From: Prolixibacteraceae bacterium
GTDB lineage: Bacteria > Bacteroidota > Bacteroidia > Bacteroidales > Prolixibacteraceae
Direction of reading: 5' to 3'
Assembly (NCBI GenBank): GCA_023228025.1
Contig: JALOCD010000012.1
Span: 1 to 55,495, forward strand
DNA length: 55,495 nt
Under the pieces are notes generated by a model. The model searched no databases. It was not told where the DNA came from and worked only from the letters and a program-made list of their open reading frames with translations. How positions within the stretch are numbered: the first letter of the stretch is position 1; every line of letters starts with the position of its first letter. Positions 50,302-55,495 of the stretch are shown here, piece after piece. Made by a program: the position numbers and the translations under genes.

Positions 50302-51693
50302 TCAGCAAACGATTATTCCGTAAGCATCTGCGCCGTTTGAGCTTCCTTCGAAAAGATACGGATCGCCAAAATTGGCTTCTTTGTACAAAGCAAAGATCTC
50401 TTCAATGAAAAGTTTGGCCGATTTTTCTGCCAGGATAGCTACAGTGCCCCCGGCTCCTCCGCCGGTAATTTTAGCGCCATAAATTCCTTTTTCAGATCCT
50501 GTACGCCTGCACAATTCCACGAGATAGTCTGTCGCCTTTGAACCCAATCCGCATTCAGAATAGGCGAAATGGGAGTGATACATCATTTCACCCATTAGTT
50601 CAAAAGAACGCCTGGAGTGGGAGAGTGAGGCCCCTTTCGAAAGTTCGGAAAAGAGTTGCACCCGTTGATTTTCTTCCACTGCATATCGGGTATTCGCCCG
50701 GACATTGTAAGTTACATTTTCCTTCAAAGGTGAGAATGGATCAGCATGAAACTGATGGAGTGATAGGAAAGATTGCATGTCCATTTGTTTAGGCAGGCGA
50801 TCTTCATACTTCTCATGAAAAAGCGAACGGGACAAATTGGCCAGATATCCCTTCCAAACAGGATCACCGTAACGCTCAATATCACCTTCCGGCTCTTTGG
50901 TTACCTGAATATTTTCCAGGTCACAAATGATTTTATAACCCATAAAAGCGGCTGCCCTGGCTGCTTCATATTCAATCCCGGATACCTGATGACTAACGCC
51001 AGAGTCAATTCCCCAGATCTGCAACTCTTCCGGAAGTTGAATCAGTGGTTCGGGTAAGCAAGGTTGACAAACCAATGGCAAAACATATCCTTCTTTACCG
51101 GCAACAACAGCAATCTGATCCATGATGCCGCAGCCCGAATCGGCTATCACATTTTCGACCCATTGACAGGCCAGGGCTAGTTCTGTTCCGTGCAGGTCGA
51201 TTCCATAAGCCGCACCTGAAGCTTTCATGACTGAAACTTCGATGGCCGCAGAGGAGCTGACTCCCCTGTTGAAGGGAACTGTTGACTCCATGTAGAGCCG
51301 GATACCGCAGTTGACCTTTTCGGGATATTTCTTCTTTAGATAGAAAAGGTTGCCCAGAACATAAGCGGTCCAACGAACATCTGCCGATCGGTTTACTAAC
51401 TCTTTTACAGCTTTCTCATTGGCCATTTCTGCCCATGAGACCTCCAAAACCCCTTGCCAGCCTACATCTGTTACAGTTTTGTTATTCAGTTCAATGATTT
51501 GGTCCGCACGAAGCTGGGCCGCAGTAAAAGTAGCCTCCCTGATGGTGGATTCGAAGACGAGCCCACCGGTATAATCATCGTTACCACCCATCAGGTCCAA
51601 CCTTCCCGGTGCGCGGGAAACATAAACCGGTTCCGATGGTGAAAAGATGGTGTTACTCTTTTTAAACTCTTTTATTTTGCTGACAAAATCCAT
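50302..51693 (-). CDS. GHMP-family sugar kinase, L-arabinokinase-like
   Basis: A 463-aa GHMP kinase. Motif 1 is SRAPGRLDLMGG (26-37), motif 2 RGVSSSAAIEV (143-153), the catalytic Asp192 lies in CGIMDQIA, and motif 3 is KITGGGAGGTVAIL near the C-terminus. Galactokinase would read GRVNLIGEH in motif 1; the RLDLMGG form, plus VCQP and GIDSGVSHQVSG (228-239), matches the kinase domain of plant L-arabinokinase (ARA1). It probably phosphorylates a sugar at C1 for nucleotide-sugar formation. It is last in a run of sugar genes (SDR, DegT). Confidence 0.75.
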   Translation of the reverse strand: MDFVSKIKEFKKSNTIFSPSEPVYVSRAPGRLDLMGGNDDYTGGLVFESTIREATFTAAQLRADQIIELNNKTVTDVGWQGVLEVSWAEMANEKAVKELVNRSADVRWTAYVLGNLFYLKKKYPEKVNCGIRLYMESTVPFNRGVSSSAAIEVSVMKASGAAYGIDLHGTELALACQWVENVIADSGCGIMDQIAVVAGKEGYVLPLVCQPCLPEPLIQLPEELQIWGIDSGVSHQVSGIEYEAARAAAFMGYKIICDLENIQVTKEPEGDIERYGDPVWKGYLANLSRSLFHEKYEDRLPKQMDMQSFLSLHQFHADPFSPLKENVTYNVRANTRYAVEENQRVQLFSELSKGASLSHSRRSFELMGEMMYHSHFAYSECGLGSKATDYLVELCRRTGSEKGIYGAKITGGGAGGTVAILAEKSAKLFIEEIFALYKEANFGDPYLFEGSSNGADAYGIIVC

Positions 51694-51704
51694 GACTGTC
51701 TATT

Positions 51705-52895
51705 TTAGGAACGAACCGCTTTAATGCTTTTGACTAAATATTCCAGGGCTTCCGGTGTCTGGCGTGGATTAATAGGAAGCGTTATCAGTTGATCACCCAG
51801 TTTCTCTGCATTGGGAAATTGTCCCTTTTTGAACCCTCTGTTTTTGAAGGCGGTGGAGTAATGAAGCGGAATATAATGGAATCCGACTTTAATCCCATAT
51901 TTGTGTAGCAAATCATAAATCAGGTCTTCTTTGGTCATGCCAAACTCTTTCGGATCAACCATCACGGGATAGAGGTGGAAGACATGCTTGTTGTGCGGCA
52001 AAACGGTTGGCAAGGTTAATCCGGGTATCTCTTTCAGATGTTCTGTCATAAATGCGGCATTGTCGATCCTGCGTTGGTTCAGCATGTCAACCTTCTTCAG
52101 TTGCTCAATTCCCACTGCAGCCTGAATATCCGTCATCCTGAAATTGTATCCGCAATCGTCAAAATCCTGCCACCAGAATTTTTTTCCTACCGGGAATTGT
52201 TTTTCGTCCAATTTGCAATATTTGGTACTGTTTCCGTGAACCCTGGTACAGTGCGACCGGTAGAGGGATATCCGCTCGTATATGTCTTTGTCATTGGTTA
52301 AGATGATACCTCCCTCGCCCAATGTTGAAATATTTTTCTGTTCGTGGAAACTGAAACATCCTGTTGCCCCGATGGTGCCCACTTTTCGTCCTTTGTATTC
52401 GGCGCCAATGGCATGGGCTGCATCTTCCACTACCGCGAAGTTGTGCTTCTGCGACATAGCCATAATTTCATCCATCTCGCATGCCTGGCCATACAGGTGA
52501 ACCGGCAACACTGCTTTGGTGTTCGGGGTGAGCCTGTCCTCCAGCTGGTTGGCGTCCAGGTTGTAAGTGATTGGGTCGATATCGACAAAATCGACCTCTG
52601 CGCCAAGTGTGGCAGGGGCAGCTGCCGTTGCGATCCAGGTAACAGGCGAGGTAAGAACGCGATCACCGGGTTTAATGCCAATTCCGATCATCGAGAGGAA
52701 CAGCGCCGTTGTACCATTGCTGCATACCCTGGCATATTTTGCGCCTGAATATTCAGCATACATCTTTTCGAAGGCGATGCACTCGTCGCCACTGGTGGGG
52801 GCATTGTTTCGAAGCACCTTTAATACTGCTTCCTCCTCTTCTTTCCCGTATTGGGTGCCAAATTTTATTTCAAGATCATATTTTATGCTACTCAT
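51705..52895 (-). CDS. DegT/DnrJ/EryC1/StrS-family PLP aminotransferase
   Basis: A 396-aa sugar aminotransferase. It has SNGTTALFLSM (cofactor phosphate site), VVEDAAHAIGAEYKG (the Asp that pairs with the PLP ring) and SFHEQKNISTLGEGG with the Schiff-base Lys. Typically it converts a keto nucleotide-sugar to an amino sugar. It starts 1 nt after the reductase gene's stop and is 11 nt before the kinase, so the three form an operon. Which sugar is aminated is unknown. Confidence 0.9.
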   Translation of the reverse strand: MSSIKYDLEIKFGTQYGKEEEEAVLKVLRNNAPTSGDECIAFEKMYAEYSGAKYARVCSNGTTALFLSMIGIGIKPGDRVLTSPVTWIATAAAPATLGAEVDFVDIDPITYNLDANQLEDRLTPNTKAVLPVHLYGQACEMDEIMAMSQKHNFAVVEDAAHAIGAEYKGRKVGTIGATGCFSFHEQKNISTLGEGGIILTNDKDIYERISLYRSHCTRVHGNSTKYCKLDEKQFPVGKKFWWQDFDDCGYNFRMTDIQAAVGIEQLKKVDMLNQRRIDNAAFMTEHLKEIPGLTLPTVLPHNKHVFHLYPVMVDPKEFGMTKEDLIYDLLHKYGIKVGFHYIPLHYSTAFKNRGFKKGQFPNAEKLGDQLITLPINPRQTPEALEYLVKSIKAVRS

Positions 52896-52896
52896 C

Positions 52897-53793
52897 TTAA
52901 TTCTCCTCCAGTTTAAAATTCAAAGTTAAATTCAAACCTTCATCCAATGTCAACATTGGGGTCTTAAGGATGCTTTTTGCCAATCCATTTTCCATCGAAG
53001 CATCGTTGGGCCTGGGAGCACGACCAGCCAAGGCATTTGAGTTCGTTCCTTCCACCAGGCCTGCATCATACCCAAGAGTTTTCGCGATATGGATGGCCAT
53101 CTCATAGCGGTTGATACGGGTATTTCCGGAAAGGTGGATGATTCCGCCAAAGTCGTTACCAGCTAGTTCGGTAAGCGCAGCGCCAAGAGTTACAACATCA
53201 ATGGGTGTCCTGATTTCATTTTCCGGAAATTTTACCTTTTCGCCCCTTTTTAACCTTTCAATCGTTTCAGCAAGAAAGGAGTTTCCTTTTCCCATAACCG
53301 GCATACCCATTACCAGCGACAAACGCGCAACCACGTTTTTCGACGATGCGGCGAGCACAATTCTTTCCGCTTCAATTTTGGTTTTTGCATAATGGTTCAC
53401 TGCCGCGGGTAAGTCCGTCTCAGAATAGTGACCTTTTTCTCCATCAAACACCGTATCCGTAGAACAGACAATCATCTTGATGCCTTTCGTCTGACAGAGT
53501 CCGGTAATGGTTTCGGTAATTTCAACATTGACTTTCCATGCCAGTTCTTTGTTGTTTTCACATACGTCAATGTTGGCCATGGCCGCGGTATGGATGACCG
53601 CATTGGGACTGATCTGGTGGAAGAGGGCAGCTACCTTGTCTTTGTCCATCAAATCAAGCTGATGTCCGTGTACATTGGTTGGCAATCCCATTGCTTCTGT
53701 AATGTCAACTCCATGCACCTCCCAGGTTTTTCGGGCCTGGGCCACAATGCTGCCTGCAACAAATCCATTCAGACCTGTAATCAATAATCTCAT
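52897..53793 (-). CDS. RmlD-like NAD(P)-dependent sugar reductase
   Basis: A 298-aa extended SDR. The cofactor loop GLNGFVAGSIV (7-17) stands for GxxGxxG, HTAAMANIDVCE (69-80) is the RmlD-type stretch, and the catalytic Tyr/Lys are in HYAKTKIEAER. RmlD reduces dTDP-4-keto-rhamnose; this one may act on the same or a related nucleotide-sugar. It precedes DegT with a 1-nt gap. Confidence 0.82.
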   Translation of the reverse strand: MRLLITGLNGFVAGSIVAQARKTWEVHGVDITEAMGLPTNVHGHQLDLMDKDKVAALFHQISPNAVIHTAAMANIDVCENNKELAWKVNVEITETITGLCQTKGIKMIVCSTDTVFDGEKGHYSETDLPAAVNHYAKTKIEAERIVLAASSKNVVARLSLVMGMPVMGKGNSFLAETIERLKRGEKVKFPENEIRTPIDVVTLGAALTELAGNDFGGIIHLSGNTRINRYEMAIHIAKTLGYDAGLVEGTNSNALAGRAPRPNDASMENGLAKSILKTPMLTLDEGLNLTLNFKLEEN

Positions 53794-53826
53794 ATCTATT
53801 TGATTTATATTTTACTATTAATCTGA

Positions 53827-53924
53827 AAGTTATAAGTTATGAGTGATAAGTTAAAACTCCTTAATCAAAATTATATGTAGAATTTCCTTCCTCATAACTC
53901 ATAACTCATAACTCATCACTCAAC
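53827..53924. repeat. CTCATAA heptad repeats in both orientations
   Basis: AGTTATGAGTGATAAG (53827-53855) faces CTCATAACTCATAAC units (53891-53924). Between the mutase stop and the reductase start; the mutase stop codon (53916-53918) is within the repeat. Confidence 0.8.
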
Positions 53925-55421
53925 TTCAACTCCGCCAAACTCATTGGCAAGCAGTTGAATGATCCCTGATTTTATTTTTTCACCATATTTTGCATCGCTG
54001 CTGGAAATGTAGCTTCTGATGATCCCTTTTTCATTCGTTGCCGTTCGAACATAAGCCGAATACCACTCTTTCTCAAGTGTGATTATACCATTCATCTTGC
54101 GTACTCCTTTGTAGACCACAGTTCCTTCCAGCTCTATTCCATCTTCTGATTTTGTTGTTAATTCAGCATTCTGGGTTTCAAAAAATTGAATGATGGCATT
54201 TAGGGCCGAATCCCTGATCTGATCGTCAGGATAGAAATAGTTGAATTCTCCAGAAGTATAGATCTGATCCTGCATGGAACGGACCTGATGCAAAATCTCT
54301 TTTTGATTGTGGATGGCCTGTAGAAATAGCAGAACGGTATACAGTGAATTTTCTCCCGATACCTGGAGCTCTCCAATTGGCAATTTATGGTAAAAATGGC
54401 CGGATTCCTCTGCACCGGCCAATGCACCTATCGCTTTCATGTGCCCTTTTATCTGGGAATGACCATTCCGGAACAGGATTGGCTCAGTGTTCTGTTCGGT
54501 CCATCTGGCCAGTGCCAGTGGATTTACCTTGGGGTCGTACAGGATTTTATACCTGACAGTCTGTTTTTCCTTTTCAAGAATAGACTTCAATATCGGGATC
54601 ATCACAAATCCTGCGCTGAAGATCCCCTGTTGGTCGCCGAATACAATTCTGTCGCCATCGCCGTCGATGCCCAAGACAAGGTCCGCATTTTTCTGAATTG
54701 CCAATTGAAGAGCCGGATCCATTTTGTTCTGACTTGTCGGATTGGGCGATCCCGTGGGAAAATCCCCGTTGGGAACCAGTCTGATCGGATAGACCTCTGC
54801 TCCACAGCGTGTCAATGCCTGGTAGAGTTCTGGACCTGCTGATCCATTGAATGTATCCAACACCAGCTTCATCCCATTTAAACTGCCGGGTTTGATACCA
54901 GCCAGTTTCATTGTGTATTGAATATATTCCTCGGCGGGATGTCCTATAATTCGTAGCGTTCCGCCTTCGCCATAGGTTTGAACATAGGACTTATCGTGGT
55001 AAAGCTCCTTCACTTTTGTCAGTCCGCCCATTGGACCGCAATCATATCCAATGGCTACAACTCCTGGAACTGTATATTTGATGCCGATGTATTGCCTTGG
55101 ATTGTGTGATGCTGTAATGGAGAGTCCCATCGTATTTGGGTAGTCTCTTGCCGTTTGCATGGCGATAAAGTAGGAGAGGGGGGTGCTGATGGGATCAAAG
55201 CAGGCAAGCACACGAAATCCCGCCTTCACGGCGGCATCAATGCCAATTTCCATCACGCGTGCACATCCCAGTCGGGCATCACGTGCAAAAACCAGTGTGT
55301 CCACTTCAATTAAACGTGCATAGCCAAAAGTGGCTTCAAATAGCCTAAGCACTTCACCATCCCCAAAATCACTGACTTCCCATCGGGCATCGTATGTTTT
55401 TATCGGATCTCTCTTTCTCAT
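53916..55421 (-). CDS. Phosphomannomutase/phosphoglucomutase family enzyme
   Basis: A 501-aa alpha-D-phosphohexomutase. Phosphoserine loop SITASHNP (101-108), metal loop GIDGDGDRI (251-259) and sugar-binding AEESGHFYH (337-345) are all intact. Start 55421 (MRKRDPIKTYDAR) is chosen; the frame extends to 55442 only through the upstream heptad repeat. It moves phosphate between C6 and C1 of a hexose and would supply sugar-1-phosphate to the neighbouring pathway. It is separated from the reductase by a 122-bp repeat-filled gap and is flanked by the same heptad on both sides. Confidence 0.9.
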   Translation of the reverse strand: MRKRDPIKTYDARWEVSDFGDGEVLRLFEATFGYARLIEVDTLVFARDARLGCARVMEIGIDAAVKAGFRVLACFDPISTPLSYFIAMQTARDYPNTMGLSITASHNPRQYIGIKYTVPGVVAIGYDCGPMGGLTKVKELYHDKSYVQTYGEGGTLRIIGHPAEEYIQYTMKLAGIKPGSLNGMKLVLDTFNGSAGPELYQALTRCGAEVYPIRLVPNGDFPTGSPNPTSQNKMDPALQLAIQKNADLVLGIDGDGDRIVFGDQQGIFSAGFVMIPILKSILEKEKQTVRYKILYDPKVNPLALARWTEQNTEPILFRNGHSQIKGHMKAIGALAGAEESGHFYHKLPIGELQVSGENSLYTVLLFLQAIHNQKEILHQVRSMQDQIYTSGEFNYFYPDDQIRDSALNAIIQFFETQNAELTTKSEDGIELEGTVVYKGVRKMNGIITLEKEWYSAYVRTATNEKGIIRSYISSSDAKYGEKIKSGIIQLLANEFGGVEVE

Positions 55422-55430
55422 TTCATTTAT

Positions 55431-55490
55431 CTCATAACTCATAACTCATAACTCATAACTCATAACTCATAACTCATATCTCATATCTCC
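55431..55490. repeat. CTCATAA heptad tandem repeat at the window end
   Basis: About eight copies of CTCATAA, the last two as CTCATAT, directly upstream of the phosphohexomutase start. Confidence 0.85.
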
Positions 55491-55495
55491 TTTGC

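Noticed and set aside
50302..51693. Naming the GHMP kinase galK
   Set aside because: Motif 1 and the GIDSGVSHQVSG block fit L-arabinokinase better than galactokinase.
1..55495. tRNA or rRNA genes
   Set aside because: No cloverleaf with a GTTCGA-type T-arm or rRNA-like stretch was recognised by eye; a tRNAscan run would settle it.

Overview
The window looks like a chromosomal segment of a Bacteroidota bacterium. Evidence: promoter-like TAnnTTTG (-7) boxes sit in front of several genes (one with a full TTTG-N20-TAnnTTTG arrangement), there is a large TonB-dependent receptor with a carboxypeptidase-regulatory-like N-terminus, outer-membrane barrel proteins typical of the phylum, a MaeB-type malic enzyme with a phosphotransacetylase-like tail, and a PIN-PhoH fusion. 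An oxygen-dependent coproporphyrinogen oxidase (HemF) next to ferrochelatase suggests the host can use oxygen. I cannot place it below phylum with confidence.

Layout. 1-16251 is ordinary core genome: adk/hpt and purE (purines), a PorV-like barrel plus a helix-hairpin-helix outer-membrane protein, two acyltransferases, aspartokinase, a suhB/glycosyltransferase/isochorismatase-fold operon, phoH, folC, a bile-acid/sodium-symporter-family transporter and a nitronate monooxygenase-like flavoprotein. 16252-21978 is a clearly different accessory block, AT-rich in its genes but with GC-rich repeats. It holds single, unrelated genes all on the minus strand (an RsgA-like GTPase, a PIN-toxin/small-protein pair, two unknowns) separated by three ~125-bp imperfect inverted repeats. 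Each repeat has AAC...GTT ends, and in two of the three the reading frame upstream runs into the repeat; this is the architecture of integron gene cassettes and attC sites. At the head of this row lies a tyrosine recombinase broken by insertion of a REP-associated (RAYT) transposase flanked by exact inverted REP copies. Further REP-like palindromes lie beyond it.

21979-39345 returns to core genes: hemH/hemF, a CPBP membrane protease with a long leader, a GH31 glycosidase, an S41-like protein, maeB, a BFD-like ferredoxin, a methyltransferase, PBP1A, ychF, an ECF sigma factor/membrane protein/Spy-like trio, and hisS. 39346-55495 carries the TonB receptor, nadA, an L-domain repeat lipoprotein, ilvE, a PQQ-propeller/DUF4091 protein, and a sugar module (L-arabinokinase-like GHMP kinase, DegT aminotransferase, RmlD-like reductase, phosphohexomutase) that may feed a nucleotide-sugar or surface-glycan pathway.

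A second theme is intergenic. Many gaps carry short AT-rich tandem repeats of about seven bases in several sequence families. They often lie in inverted orientation and form terminator-like hairpins, and in several places they run into the last codons or stop codon of the neighbouring gene. No rRNA, tRNA or CRISPR array was recognised.
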